From assembly GCF_013359595.1 (NCBI RefSeq), contig NZ_JABFMP010000002.1, forward strand, positions 265,369 through 329,368: DNA of 64,000 nucleotides, read 5' to 3'. Positions 17,500 to 26,684 of the stretch are shown here, one piece after another. The number at the start of each line of letters is the position of its first letter. Positions within the stretch are counted from its first letter, which is position 1. A program made the position numbers and the translations under genes. The stretch is from Pseudomonas sp. C1C7. Its GTDB lineage: Bacteria; Pseudomonadota; Gammaproteobacteria; Pseudomonadales; Pseudomonadaceae. A model generated the notes under the pieces. The model was given only the letters and a program-made list of their open reading frames with translations. It was not told the origin of the DNA and searched no databases.

Positions 17500-17898
17500 T
17501 CACACCAGAGGGGAGGCGCGGGGGTTCAGGCTGGGCCATTGCTGGCGGGGTGTCGGTGTATCGAGTGAGGCGGGAGGCAGGCTTCGATTGGACTCGAACT
17601 GCGCGAAATACAGCTGCGGTACATGCCCGGGCAGCGCCACCACTGGCGCCGAGCCGGAACAGCACCAACAATGCTGCATGTTGGAATGATCGTCGCCTTG
17701 CGGCGCCTTCTGCTCGATATCCCCCAGGGATATCGCCACCATCTTGCTGCCGCCGGACGTACAGAAACTGCCCCACAACAACTGCTCGACCGGAGATTTC
17801 GTCGACTGCGACATCGCACCACTCATCGGCATGGCGAGCAAATTGAACAGCACTGCGAAGCAGGCTATCCAGGCAATTGCAAGCCGTTGACGGGACAT
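17500..17898 (-). CDS. DUF2946 family protein
   Basis: 132 residues: an N-terminal membrane/signal segment (LAIAWIACFAVLFNLLAMPMSGAM), then the DUF2946 Cys cluster MQHCWCCSGSAP near residues 74-85. It is the first gene of the copper set and likely paralogous in function to the DUF2946 protein at 16513-16950, although the two share little beyond layout. Role inferred from neighbours: periplasmic copper handling. Confidence 0.8.
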   Translation of the reverse strand: MSRQRLAIAWIACFAVLFNLLAMPMSGAMSQSTKSPVEQLLWGSFCTSGGSKMVAISLGDIEQKAPQGDDHSNMQHCWCCSGSAPVVALPGHVPQLYFAQFESNRSLPPASLDTPTPRQQWPSLNPRASPLV

Positions 17899-18258
17899 GG
17901 GGCAGTTCCGGTTCAGTGGGTGGTCAAGCGCGGCAATTTAGCCTGACCATGCCGATAAGTAAAAAAACGCCGTGCGGTATGGTGTCGCAGAACGTTTCCA
18001 TAGCTTAGATGATAGCGGTGAATTGCAGATTGCCAGTATTGGTTGAGCTTTGTTCAGAATTGCCTGCACCGATTCCAGACTCAACCGCAGAACCCTGTGG
18101 GAGCGTGTTGTACGCCGCCCCTTTGTAGCAGCTGCCGAAGGCTGCGTCCGACTGCGCAGCAGTCGTGAAGTCAGGCGCCCGGATCTGTCTGGCTCACCGC
18201 GTGTGCAGGGCTGGTGACTGCTGCGCAGTCGGGCGCAGGCTTCGCCAGCGGCTACAGG
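17899..18258. other. Intergenic region upstream of the copper operon
   Basis: About 360 bp without a convincing gene. It must contain the promoter for the copper set. A REPIN fills 18124-18256. No clear metal-regulator box could be recognised in the remainder. Confidence 0.6.
18124..18256. repeat. REPIN downstream of cobK
   Basis: TGTAGCAGCTGCCGAAGGC at 18124 and its inverted partner ending GCTTCGCCAGCGGCTACA at 18256, each with an internal CTGCGCAGCAGTCG-type palindrome. Same family as 4854-4986 and 54501-54623. Confidence 0.85.
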
Positions 18259-18987
18259 TTATGTGGTGGTTTGTGCTGCGAGTGCGGCCAACAGGTCATG
18301 TACCGATCCGAACTCCCGCTCAACCACCGGCAAAACCGGCCGCTTCAACACCAACACTGGCACCCCACGCTCGCGTGCCACTTCCAGCTTCGGCTCCGTC
18401 GCGGCGCTGCCGCTGTTTTTGCTGATCAACACGTCGATCTGGCGCCGCTGGAACAGGGCGCGTTCGTCGTCGATCAGGAAAGGGCCGCGGGCGCCGATGA
18501 CTTCGCAGCGCTCGTTGCCGGGGTATACGTCCAGGGCGCGCAGGGTCCAGAACTGGTTCGCGGGGATTTCGTCGAGATGCTGCAGGGGCTCGCGGCCGAG
18601 GGTGAACAGCGGGCGGTGGAAGGGTTTGAGGGCTTCGATCAGTTCGGGCCAGTCGCTGACTTCGCGCCAGTCGTCTCCGGCCTGTGGCTGCCACGCCGGG
18701 CGGCGCAGGGCCCAGCAGGGGATGCCGCTCAGGTGTGCGGCCTGTGCGGCGTTGTGGCTGATTTTCGCAGCGTAGGGGTGGGTGGCGTCGAGCAGCAGTT
18801 CGATACGCTCGTCGCGAATGAACTGCGCCAGGCCTTCGGCACCGCCGTAACCGCCGACACGTACCTGACAGCTCAGATCCGTCGGCACCCGACCGATACC
18901 GGCCAGGCTGTAGATGTGTTCAGGGCCGAGGGTTCGGGCGATGGCCAGTGCCTCGGTCACACCGCCCAGCAACAGAATGCGCTTCAT
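18259..18987 (-). CDS. cobK: Precorrin-6A reductase
   Basis: NADPH-dependent reductase that converts precorrin-6A to precorrin-6B (dihydro form) in aerobic cobalamin synthesis; cytoplasmic. The 242 residues match CobK/CbiJ: MKRILLLGGVTEALAIAR at the start, LLLDATHPYAAKISHNAAQA, RPAWQP...WREV, and the C-terminal LISKNSGSAATEPKLEVARE block. It follows cobL by 40 bp on the same strand. Confidence 0.95.
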   Translation of the reverse strand: MKRILLLGGVTEALAIARTLGPEHIYSLAGIGRVPTDLSCQVRVGGYGGAEGLAQFIRDERIELLLDATHPYAAKISHNAAQAAHLSGIPCWALRRPAWQPQAGDDWREVSDWPELIEALKPFHRPLFTLGREPLQHLDEIPANQFWTLRALDVYPGNERCEVIGARGPFLIDDERALFQRRQIDVLISKNSGSAATEPKLEVARERGVPVLVLKRPVLPVVEREFGSVHDLLAALAAQTTT

Positions 18988-19027
18988 TGAAAATCTCCGA
19001 CGGGGGGCATGCCGTCTGTAGGACGGG

Positions 19028-20239
19028 TCAGGGCGCGAGCGGTTTGGTCAGGTCCAGAACGGTGATCGGCAATGCCTGGCGCCAGGTGTCGAAGTCGCCC
19101 AACGGTTGCGCCTGGGCGATATGGATACGCGTCAGCTCGCCACCGTGTTTTTCGCGCCAGGCCATCAGGGTCATTTCGCTTTGCAGCGTGACTGCGTTGG
19201 CGATCAGTCGGCCGCCGGGTTTCAGGGCGCTCCAGCAGCTGTCCAGTACACCTTCGCGGGTGACGCCGCCGCCAATGAAGATGGCGTCCGGGCGCTCCAG
19301 GTCCTCAAGGGCTTGCGGGGCGCGGCCGCGGATCAATTGCAGGCCGGGCACACCGAGGGCTTCGCGGTTGTGTTCGATCAATTGCTGGCGCCCGTCGTCG
19401 GACTCGATAGCCAGGGCCCGGCAGCTCGGGTGGGCGCGCATCCATTCGATGCCGATCGAGCCGCTGCCGGCGCCGACGTCCCACAACAGTTCTCCGGGCG
19501 TCGGTGCGAGGCGGGCGAGGGTGATTGCCCGCACATCGCGTTTGGTCAGTTGGCCATCGTGCTTGAACGCGCTGTCCGGCAACCCGGCCAGGCGCGACAG
19601 GCGTGGTGCTCCGGGGTCGGCAATGCAGTCGATGGCGATCAGGTTCAAATCGGCAACGGCGCCGTCACTCCAGTCGCTGGCGGTGCCGTCGATCCGCCGT
19701 TCGGCTTCACCGCCCAGGTGTTCGAGCACGGACAGGCGGCTCGGGCCGAAACCGCGCTCGCGCAGCAGTGCGGCAACGGCGGCGGGGCTGCTGCCGTCAT
19801 TGCTCAGCACCAGCAGACGCTGGCCGCTTGCCAACTGGGCATTGAGCGCGGCGACAGGACGGGCCACCACCGACAGGGTGACCACGTCTTGCAGCGGCCA
19901 ACCCATGCGGGCGGCGGCCAGCGAGCAGGAAGAAGGCGCAGGCAGGATCAGCATTTCGTCGCTGGCGACTTGTCGCGCAAGGCTGGCGCCGACGCCGAAG
20001 AACATCGGATCGCCACTGGCCAAAACACAGACCGATTCGCCACGACGGGCCAGCACCGGCTCAAGAGAAAAGGGACTGGGCCACAATTGCCGCTCGCCAC
20101 GGAGGCAGACCGGCAACAGATCCAGCTGCCGCTGCGCGCCAACGATCCGCGACGCCTTGAGCAGAGCGTGCCGCGCATTTTTGCCGAGCCCCTTGAAGCC
20201 GTCTTCGCCAATGCCTATCACTGTCAGCCAGGGGGTCAT
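19028..20239 (-). CDS. cobL: Precorrin-6B C5,C15-methyltransferase (CbiE-CbiT fusion)
   Basis: Bifunctional enzyme that methylates precorrin-6B at C5 and C15 and decarboxylates the C12 acetate, forming precorrin-8. 403 residues: residues 1 to ~200 are the CbiE tetrapyrrole-methylase half ([25 protein letters not shown]), and ~220 to 403 the CbiT half with SAM motif [16 protein letters not shown] and [15 protein letters not shown]. Preceded by GAGGAAC. It heads the minus-strand cobL-cobK pair. Confidence 0.96.
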   Translation of the reverse strand: MTPWLTVIGIGEDGFKGLGKNARHALLKASRIVGAQRQLDLLPVCLRGERQLWPSPFSLEPVLARRGESVCVLASGDPMFFGVGASLARQVASDEMLILPAPSSCSLAAARMGWPLQDVVTLSVVARPVAALNAQLASGQRLLVLSNDGSSPAAVAALLRERGFGPSRLSVLEHLGGEAERRIDGTASDWSDGAVADLNLIAIDCIADPGAPRLSRLAGLPDSAFKHDGQLTKRDVRAITLARLAPTPGELLWDVGAGSGSIGIEWMRAHPSCRALAIESDDGRQQLIEHNREALGVPGLQLIRGRAPQALEDLERPDAIFIGGGVTREGVLDSCWSALKPGGRLIANAVTLQSEMTLMAWREKHGGELTRIHIAQAQPLGDFDTWRQALPITVLDLTKPLAP

Positions 20240-20293
20240 GCTGTTCCTCTTTTCTGTATCGAAGCCAAGTCATCGCCGCGCTGGCGGCCGCGC

Positions 20294-20299
20294 ATCATA
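20294..20299 (-). promoter_or_regulatory. Candidate -10 element for cobL
   Basis: TATGAT on the minus strand, about 55 bp upstream of the cobL ATG. The matching -35 box is weak. No cobalamin-riboswitch sequence is visible between it and the gene. Confidence 0.3.
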
Positions 20300-20386
20300 G
20301 CGTGGAGGGAAAGGCATCCGCCGAAATTGTAGTGGGCCCAGACTCGGATGGCTTGGGGTATCCCCTCGCCACAGGTATGTGGTCGG

Positions 20387-21028
20387 CTATCTGCGCAGGT
20401 CGAACCGCTTCATCACAAGCTCACGACACTTTTTTTCAAGCAGCGTCCTGTTTGTTTCAAGAACACGCTTGTCCAACTTGAGAAAAGCCCGGCTCTGAAT
20501 GATCTTCGCCTCCTGCTTCTCCAGACTCAAGAACAGAAAACTGCTCTTCCTCGTGTCCGCCACCAATTCAAGATTGAACACCGCTATCTCCAGAAAACCC
20601 TTCGCGTCATATCGCGCTGGAATCACCTGAAAACGTTCGCCCATCAAACTTTCCTCATCCAGCGAGCTCAGCGCCGGTTTGTCGGGCTTCAGCGCGTCGA
20701 GGGTGTCGATCATCGCGTTGCCCTGGCGGTTGTCCTGCATGCCGTGGGCGCTCTTGACCAGATACTCCGCCACGCTGCTAGACACGTCGTAACGGGTGCG
20801 AGTGTGAATGGCATCCTGAAACACCGACCAGCCCAAAAAATTCAGGGCCGAGACGTATTCGTTCAGCCACGCCGCCGAGTCGGCAAACCGGCTGCTGACC
20901 ATGTCCGCCGAGCGGGTGGCGATCTGCGTGCAGTGACTGAGGTCGAGATAATCCTGCGGTGAAAGTTCGTCGATACAGGAAACCAGATTGTGCCCGGTCA
21001 AAATTCCATTTGAATGCTTGCTGTCCAT
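20387..21028 (-). CDS. Unknown protein, paralogue of the gene at 25763-26578
   Basis: 213 residues, no signal peptide or membrane segment seen, and no family recognised. The ATG at 21028 has GGAG seven bases upstream. The base composition is visibly lower in GC than the cob genes around it, suggesting transfer. It shares an order of motifs with the protein at 25763-26578: an AAW...LGW(S)V segment near residues 50-70, TLDALK near 110, a hydrophobic strand with IPA...G, and a near-identical end (here RELVMKRFDLRR, there KEVLVKRFARRK). It sits between the divergent cobL and cobG genes, where a shared promoter region would be expected, so it may be an insertion. Function unknown. Confidence 0.75.
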   Translation of the reverse strand: MDSKHSNGILTGHNLVSCIDELSPQDYLDLSHCTQIATRSADMVSSRFADSAAWLNEYVSALNFLGWSVFQDAIHTRTRYDVSSSVAEYLVKSAHGMQDNRQGNAMIDTLDALKPDKPALSSLDEESLMGERFQVIPARYDAKGFLEIAVFNLELVADTRKSSFLFLSLEKQEAKIIQSRAFLKLDKRVLETNRTLLEKKCRELVMKRFDLRR

Positions 21029-21198
21029 GAGTTGCTCCGAGATATATGAAGTGAAGTCTTGCCGGCAAAAAGTACAGGCTGATTCACCGGCTTCAAACGA
21101 GAGCAATTTGGCGAATTGATTCGGGCTGTCAGTGATTGTTGCAGCGCACTATTCGTCGCCAAGTGCCGCGGGCTTTTCATCCCGGCGGACAAAGCAGG

Positions 21199-21204
21199 CA
21201 TAAT
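21199..21204 (+). promoter_or_regulatory. Candidate -10 element for cobG
   Basis: CATAAT about 30 bp upstream of the GTG start of cobG, with no strong -35 box. It implies a short leader; no B12 riboswitch is seen. Confidence 0.3.
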
Positions 21205-21233
21205 GCTGCCCTTCATTTCGTACCGGTCATCCT

Positions 21234-22556
21234 GTGAGCGCTCCTCAGACATCCAACCCTTTGCGTCCTACGGCCTGTCCCGGGTTGTTGCGTATCGTCC
21301 GGGCACTGGATGGGGGTATCTGCCGGGTCAAACTCACCGGTGGCGCGATCAGTGCGCGGCAGGCCGTCGTGGTGGCCGATGCTGCCGAGCGCCATGCCGG
21401 TGGTGTGATCGAGGCGACCAACCGCGCCAATCTGCAGATTCGCGGGATCGGCAGCGAACAGAGCGCCCTGATCGACAGCCTGCTCGCCGCCGATCTGGGG
21501 CCGCGCAACGCCGCCAGTGATGACGTGCGCAACCTGATGCTCAGCCCCGCCGCCGGCATCGATCGCCAGCGGCTGATCGACACCCGGCCGCTGGCCGGGC
21601 AGATTCTCGCCACGCTGCAAGGCGACGAACGCTTTCACGACCTCAGCGCCAAGTTTGCCGTGCAACTCGATGGCGGCGAGGCCCTGGCCATGCTCGAACA
21701 TCCCCATGACCTGTGGCTCTCGACCTTTGCACGAGAGGGCGAGTTGCGCCTGGCATTCGGCCTGGCCGGCTGCCCGACAGAGGCGCCCGCAGGTTCCGTC
21801 GCGCTCGAAGACGGTCATGCCCTGGTGGTCGCGGTGCTTGAGTTGTTCCTGGAACTCGCGCGTCCCGAGCAAACGCGGATGCGTCATTTGCTGGCCGAGC
21901 AAACCCTCGAAAATCTGCGGGTGCGATTGTCCGAGCGCGTGTCCATTCAGGCTGTGACGGATTGGCGGCGCATTGCTGACCCCGGCGTTCTGCACATCGG
22001 CGCTCATTCCCAGTCTGAGACCGGCCTCGCCTATGTGGGCGCGGTGCCGCCTTTGGGACGCCTCGACCCCGCAACACTGCGCGGTGCGGCACAACTGGCC
22101 GAAACCTTCGGCGACGGCACCCTGCGACTTACCCCCTGGCAAAGCCTGCTGCTGCCCAACATCCCCGAAGAGCACTGCGTGCAGGTCATCCAGCGCCTGG
22201 AACAACTGGGCCTGCTGTGCCACGCCGACCAGGCGCTGACACGGATGATCGCTTGCACCGGCTCCAACGGCTGCGGCAAAAGCTCGGCCGAGACCAAAGG
22301 CGACGCCTTGCAACTGGCCGCACTGCTGCACCGCCACGGCCTGGCACTGAGCGTGCACCTGAGCGGCTGCCCGCGTTCCTGCGCCGCCGCGCACACCGCG
22401 CCGGCCACGCTGCTGGCCGTCGCGCCCGGCCACTACGATCTATATTTTCGCGACGCAGCGCAGGCCGGCTTCGGCACGCTGCACGCACGCAACCTTACTA
22501 TTGAAGCGGTCGCGGCCCTGCTCGACGCCCGCTCACGGAGCCCCTTCGATGCTTGA
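21234..22556 (+). CDS. cobG: Precorrin-3B synthase
   Basis: Monooxygenase that hydroxylates precorrin-3A and forms the gamma-lactone of precorrin-3B, the oxygen-dependent step that marks the aerobic cobalamin route. 440 residues, nitrite/sulfite-reductase-like. The iron-sulfur cluster ligands are visible as ACTGSNGCGKS and LSGCPRSCAAAH (about residues 340-390). GTG start at 21234. The end overlaps cobH by eight bases. Confidence 0.95.
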   Translation: MSAPQTSNPLRPTACPGLLRIVRALDGGICRVKLTGGAISARQAVVVADAAERHAGGVIEATNRANLQIRGIGSEQSALIDSLLAADLGPRNAASDDVRNLMLSPAAGIDRQRLIDTRPLAGQILATLQGDERFHDLSAKFAVQLDGGEALAMLEHPHDLWLSTFAREGELRLAFGLAGCPTEAPAGSVALEDGHALVVAVLELFLELARPEQTRMRHLLAEQTLENLRVRLSERVSIQAVTDWRRIADPGVLHIGAHSQSETGLAYVGAVPPLGRLDPATLRGAAQLAETFGDGTLRLTPWQSLLLPNIPEEHCVQVIQRLEQLGLLCHADQALTRMIACTGSNGCGKSSAETKGDALQLAALLHRHGLALSVHLSGCPRSCAAAHTAPATLLAVAPGHYDLYFRDAAQAGFGTLHARNLTIEAVAALLDARSRSPFDA

Positions 22557-23175
22557 TTACATCCGCGACGGTCAGGAGATCTATCGCAACTCCTTCGCGA
22601 TCATTCGCGCCGAGGCCAACCTGGCGCGAATCCCGGCCGATCTGGAAAAACTCGCGGTGCGGGTGATTCACGCCTGCGGCATGGTCGAGGCCATCGACGG
22701 TTTGCAGTTTTCCGAAGGCGCGGGCAAGGCCGGGCGCGATGCGCTGGCCGCCGGTGCGCCGATTCTGTGCGATGCGCGGATGGTCTCCGAAGGCGTGACC
22801 CGCGCGCGCTTGCCGGCCAACAACCCGGTCATCTGCACCCTGCGTGATGACAGCGTGCCCGAGCTTGCCCGCGAACTGGGCAACACCCGTTCCGCCGCCG
22901 CGCTGGAACTGTGGCGCCCGCATCTGGAAGGCAGCGTGGTGGTGATCGGCAATGCGCCGACCGCGCTGTTCTACCTGCTGGAAATGCTCGACGCCGGCGC
23001 GCCGAAACCGGCGCTGATCCTCGGCTTCCCGGTAGGCTTCGTCGGCGCCGCCGAATCCAAGGCCATGCTCGCGGCGGACAGCCGTGGCGTACCTTTCGTC
23101 ATCATGCAGGGTCGCCTGGGCGGTAGCGCCATGGCCGCCGCTGCCGTCAATGCCCTCGCCACGGAGATCGAATGA
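22549..23175 (+). CDS. cobH: Precorrin-8X methylmutase
   Basis: Moves the C11 methyl group to C12, converting precorrin-8 to hydrogenobyrinate. The 208 residues match the family: [20 protein letters not shown] at the start, the active-site His in [10 protein letters not shown] (about residue 43), and [15 protein letters not shown] near the end. The ATG at 22549 lies inside the end of cobG and the stop overlaps cobI, so the operon is tightly coupled. Confidence 0.97.
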   Translation: MLDYIRDGQEIYRNSFAIIRAEANLARIPADLEKLAVRVIHACGMVEAIDGLQFSEGAGKAGRDALAAGAPILCDARMVSEGVTRARLPANNPVICTLRDDSVPELARELGNTRSAAALELWRPHLEGSVVVIGNAPTALFYLLEMLDAGAPKPALILGFPVGFVGAAESKAMLAADSRGVPFVIMQGRLGGSAMAAAAVNALATEIE

Positions 23176-23906
23176 TGCAGCAACCTGGACGTTTGATCGG
23201 CCTCGGCGTGGGCCCTGGTGATCCGGAACTGATTACCGTCAAGGCCCTGCGCCTGCTGCGCGAATCGCCGGTGGTGGCGTACTTCGTCGCCAAGGGCAAG
23301 AAGGGCAATGCGTTCGGCATCATCGAGGCGCACCTGCAGGATGCGCAGACCCTGCTGCCGCTGGTTTACCCGGTGACCACCGAAGTGCTGCCGGCGCCGC
23401 TGTCCTACGAGCAGGTGATCAGCGATTTCTACGACACCGCCAGCGAGCAACTGGCCGAACATCTGAACGCGGGCCGCGACGTGGCGGTGATCTGCGAGGG
23501 CGATCCGTTCTTCTACGGTTCCTACATGTACCTGCACGACCGGCTCGCCGAGCGCTATCAGGCCGAAGTGGTGCCGGGCGTGTGCTCGATGCTCGGCGGC
23601 GCTTCGGTGCTCGGCGCGCCGCTGGTGTATCGCAACCAGAGCCTGTCGGTGTTGTCCGGCGTACTGCCCCACGACGAACTCAAGCGTCGCCTGGCCGATG
23701 CCGATGCCGCGGTGATCATGAAACTGGGCCGCAACTTTCCCAAGGTGCGTCAGGTACTGGAGGAACTGGGTCTGGCCGAGCGGGCGCTGTACGTCGAGCG
23801 CGCGACCATGGCCAACCAGAAAATCGTCCCGCTGGATGAGGTCGAGCCGATGTCGTCGCCGTACTTCTCGTTGATCATCGTTCCCGGCGAAAGGTGGCAA
23901 GGCTGA
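23172..23906 (+). CDS. cobI: Precorrin-2 C20-methyltransferase
   Basis: SAM-dependent methylase that adds the C20 methyl to precorrin-2. 244 residues of the tetrapyrrole methylase fold: [42 protein letters not shown] and [23 protein letters not shown] overlap with cobH; a second ATG directly follows (23175), so the first Met is uncertain by one codon. Confidence 0.96.
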   Translation: MMQQPGRLIGLGVGPGDPELITVKALRLLRESPVVAYFVAKGKKGNAFGIIEAHLQDAQTLLPLVYPVTTEVLPAPLSYEQVISDFYDTASEQLAEHLNAGRDVAVICEGDPFFYGSYMYLHDRLAERYQAEVVPGVCSMLGGASVLGAPLVYRNQSLSVLSGVLPHDELKRRLADADAAVIMKLGRNFPKVRQVLEELGLAERALYVERATMANQKIVPLDEVEPMSSPYFSLIIVPGERWQG

Positions 23907-25597
23907 TGACCCGTCCAGTCCCGGCGATTGTCATTCTCGGCAATGGCAGCCTCGCCACCGCACGCAAGATCGCGCAGATTTACCCCGGTGCCCTGATCCA
24001 CGGGCTGGCGGGGCGGGTCGATGGCGCGGACCGTGTTTATCACGAGTTCGGCGCGACTCTGCGTGAGCTTTATCAGCAGGACACGCCCATCATCGCCCTG
24101 TGCGCGGCGGGCATCGTGATTCGCACCCTCGCGCCCTTGCTGCTGGAAAAAGGCGCCGAGCCGCCGGTACTGGCTGTGGCGGAAGATGGCAGTGCAGTGG
24201 TTCCGCTGCTCGGTGGCCTGGGCGGCGTGAACGTCATGGCGCGGGAGATCGGTGCCGGGTTGAACGTGGCGGCTGCGATTACCACCAGCGGCGAGCTGCG
24301 TTTCGGTACGTGCCTGCTCAACCCGCCGAGCGGCTACGCGTTGGCGGACCTCGAACTGGGCAAGCGTTTTGTCTCCGATTTGCTGGCTGGCGAAACGGTG
24401 CGCATCGAAGGCTCGGCGCCCTGGTTGGCTCAGGCGCAGTTGCCTGAGGATGCCGAGGCGCGGCTGGCGGTGCATGTCGGTCCTGGCGAGCGCCTGCCGT
24501 CGGCCAATGAATTGCTGATCTATCCACGAAGCGTGGTGGTTGCAGTCAGCACTGGGACCGAGGGCCTGGCGAAGGCGATTCGCGAAGCGCTGCATCAGGC
24601 GCAGATCGCCGTGCAATCGGTGGCGTGTCTGCTGGCGGCGGATACGGAAATGGCCAGCGTGCAGCTGCATGAAGCTGCGCTCGAGCTGGGGGTGCCGCTA
24701 CGCTTTGGCAGCGATGATCTGGCTAAGGCGATCCCGCAGCCGGTTTCCATGCTGGGTGATGAGCGAATTGCGATCGCGGTCGCCGAACAACCCTTGGACC
24801 TGGCGAAGATCGGTCGCCCCCGCGGACGTCTGGCCGTGGTCGGTCTTGGCCCGGGTGCCGCCGAGTTGATGGTGCCGGCGGTGAAGGCAGAGCTGGCGCG
24901 GGCCAATGATGTGCTGGGTTATGAAACCTACGTGCGCATGGCCGGCCCCTTCCGCGACGATCAGGTACTGCACTGCACCGATAACCGCGAAGAAATGCAG
25001 CGGGCGCGCCATGCCTTTGAGCTGGCAGCCCAAGGGCGATCGGTAGTGGTGGTGTCGTCGGGCGATCCGGGTGTCTTCGCCATGGCAGCCGCCGTGCTTG
25101 AGGCGCTTCATGAGTCTTCTGACCCGGCGTGGCACAGCGTTGATCTGGAAATGCTGCCGGGCGTCTCCGCTTCACTGGCAACCGCGGCCCAGGCCGGCGC
25201 GCCGCTGGGGCACGACTTCTGTGTGCTGTCGCTGTCGGACAACCTCAAGCCCTGGTCGATCATCGAGAAGCGCCTGGATCTGGCGGCCCAGGCCGATCTG
25301 GCCCTGGCGTTCTACAACCCGATCTCCCGTTCGCGCCCATGGCAACTGGGGCAGGCGCTGGAGATCGTCGTCCGTCATCGTGAGCCGCAAACGCCGGTGG
25401 TGCTGGGGCGGGACATTGGCCGTCCGGGACAGACGTTGCGTGTCACCACCCTGGGTGAGCTGACGGTCGATCAGGTGGACATGCGGACCATGGTGATCAT
25501 CGGGTCTTCGACGACGCGGGTAATTCCTCGTGCCGACGGTCGTCCTTGGGTTTATACGCCGCGCAGTTACGGCGACAAACTTACGCCTATCCAATAA
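23906..25597 (+). CDS. cobJ: CbiG domain fused to precorrin-3B C17-methyltransferase
   Basis: 563-residue fusion. Residues 1 to ~305 are CbiG-like (AIVILGNGSLATARKIAQIYP, IIALCAAGIVIRTLAPLLLE, VPLLGGLGGVNVMAREIG, and a CobE/CbiG C-terminal piece with VACLLAADTEMASVQ). Residues ~307 to 563 are the CobJ methylase (RGRLAVVGLGPGAAELMVPA, VVVVSSGDPGVFAMAAAV, MLPGVSASLATAAQAGAPLG). CobJ methylates C17 with ring contraction. A CbiG-type partner opens the lactone in the anaerobic route, yet cobG here marks an aerobic pathway. The ATG at 23906 overlaps the cobI stop by one base. Last gene of cobGHIJ, followed by a hairpin terminator. Confidence 0.95.
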   Translation: MTRPVPAIVILGNGSLATARKIAQIYPGALIHGLAGRVDGADRVYHEFGATLRELYQQDTPIIALCAAGIVIRTLAPLLLEKGAEPPVLAVAEDGSAVVPLLGGLGGVNVMAREIGAGLNVAAAITTSGELRFGTCLLNPPSGYALADLELGKRFVSDLLAGETVRIEGSAPWLAQAQLPEDAEARLAVHVGPGERLPSANELLIYPRSVVVAVSTGTEGLAKAIREALHQAQIAVQSVACLLAADTEMASVQLHEAALELGVPLRFGSDDLAKAIPQPVSMLGDERIAIAVAEQPLDLAKIGRPRGRLAVVGLGPGAAELMVPAVKAELARANDVLGYETYVRMAGPFRDDQVLHCTDNREEMQRARHAFELAAQGRSVVVVSSGDPGVFAMAAAVLEALHESSDPAWHSVDLEMLPGVSASLATAAQAGAPLGHDFCVLSLSDNLKPWSIIEKRLDLAAQADLALAFYNPISRSRPWQLGQALEIVVRHREPQTPVVLGRDIGRPGQTLRVTTLGELTVDQVDMRTMVIIGSSTTRVIPRADGRPWVYTPRSYGDKLTPIQ

Positions 25598-25610
25598 TCA
25601 TCTTTAGAAC

Positions 25611-25646
25611 AAACCGGATTGCTCAAGTTGTTGGGCAATCCGGTTT
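25611..25646 (+). terminator. Terminator after cobJ
   Basis: Perfect 12-bp stem AAACCGGATTGC (25611-25622) and GCAATCCGGTTT (25635-25646) around a 12-nt loop, 14 bp after the cobJ stop. The T-run is short. Confidence 0.75.
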
Positions 25647-25762
25647 ATGTTTGCGCGCGTACATATGCTGTATTTGGTTGAAGTTGCTGCTCTGGATAAG
25701 TTGGAGTAGGTTTTTGCCGTTCCTGGATGGAACGCCAATTATTCAATAAAGGGAATTTATAC

Positions 25763-26578
25763 ATGGACGTTTTTGAAAGCTCGGTCAGTGTTTCGCACAG
25801 TGTTGATTTCATCAGGGAGTGCGTTGCAAAACGCAAGGCGGCGTTACCTGCCGGCAACCGCGCCCGGTCCCTGGTTTCCGCGGTAGCGACCAGCCCGACC
25901 AGGGAACTGGATGCACTGGTTCTGGGTAATAGCCTGGTGGGTTACGGCGACAAGATCAGTGTCGGGAACATGGCGATCATTGAAAACCTGATCACCATGT
26001 CGAAGATGGAAGCCCACTACGAAGTACCCGGTAACTCCGACCCTAAGGCCTGGTATCACGCCTTCGCCAAGTGCATGGAAGATCTTGGCTGTTTTGTGGC
26101 GGACAAGGGCTATTCCAAGTACAGCGCCAGTGCTCTCAAGGTGACAATGGATAATGTCATGGTCGATATTATTCAGGCTGCCGTCGAAGCCGCAAAAGCG
26201 GCCGTTCCGGGTGCTGCTGTACTCAGTGCGGTCACCAGCTCCACTCTGGACGCACTGAAAAAAGAGCCTGATGCGATCAACCTGTTGAACGTCGAATCGA
26301 ACAAGGCGGAAGGCGTTCGGATGTCAACGATACCCGTCGAGCAGATGAGCAATGGAATTATTCTGATCGCGATTGCGGCCATTGATCATCAGGGGGGGAG
26401 CAATGATGGAGGCGTGTTGTTCGTTGACTGGAAGACGTCTTCCCTGGATATTTTCCAAGGCTCGTCGTTCATCACCTTCAATCCCGCCCGGTATGCGGAA
26501 ATAAAGACCGAAATCGAAGAGTACCTTGGCGTGCATCGCAAGGAAGTCCTGGTCAAGCGTTTCGCCCGCCGTAAATAA
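25763..26578 (+). CDS. Unknown protein, paralogue of the gene at 20387-21028
   Basis: 271 residues, no recognised family, no signal peptide. The ATG at 25763 is preceded by AAAGGGAA. An N-terminal region of ~85 residues is extra compared with its relative. After that the order is shared: PKAWYHAF...MEDLGCFV, an Ala-rich helical stretch (IIQAAVEAAKAAVPGAAV), TLDALKKEPDAIN, a hydrophobic strand GIILIAIAAIDHQGG, VLFVDWKTSSLDIFQGSSF and the closing KEVLVKRFARRK. GC content is somewhat below the cob genes. It follows the cobJ terminator and so is transcribed on its own; a REPIN follows it. Function unknown. Confidence 0.75.
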   Translation: MDVFESSVSVSHSVDFIRECVAKRKAALPAGNRARSLVSAVATSPTRELDALVLGNSLVGYGDKISVGNMAIIENLITMSKMEAHYEVPGNSDPKAWYHAFAKCMEDLGCFVADKGYSKYSASALKVTMDNVMVDIIQAAVEAAKAAVPGAAVLSAVTSSTLDALKKEPDAINLLNVESNKAEGVRMSTIPVEQMSNGIILIAIAAIDHQGGSNDGGVLFVDWKTSSLDIFQGSSFITFNPARYAEIKTEIEEYLGVHRKEVLVKRFARRK

Positions 26579-26598
26579 CCCCATCCCCCTAATCCTAA

Positions 26599-26672
26599 TG
26601 TAGGAGCGAGGCTTGCCCGCGAAGCTTTTGGCGCCTTCAAGGACGCCTTCGCGGGCAAGCCTCGCTCCTGCA
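26599..26672. repeat. REPIN between the unknown gene and marC
   Basis: TGTAGGAGCGAGGCTTGCCC at 26599 with an inverted copy (GGGCAAGCCTCGCTCCTGCA) ending at 26672. It lies between convergent genes and may act as a bidirectional transcription barrier. Confidence 0.85.
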
Positions 26673-26684
26673 GGATCATCTCGT

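Noticed and set aside
20240..21233. Cobalamin riboswitch upstream of cobL or cobG
   Set aside because: No B12-box or conserved GCCACTG-type element could be found on either strand in the leaders.
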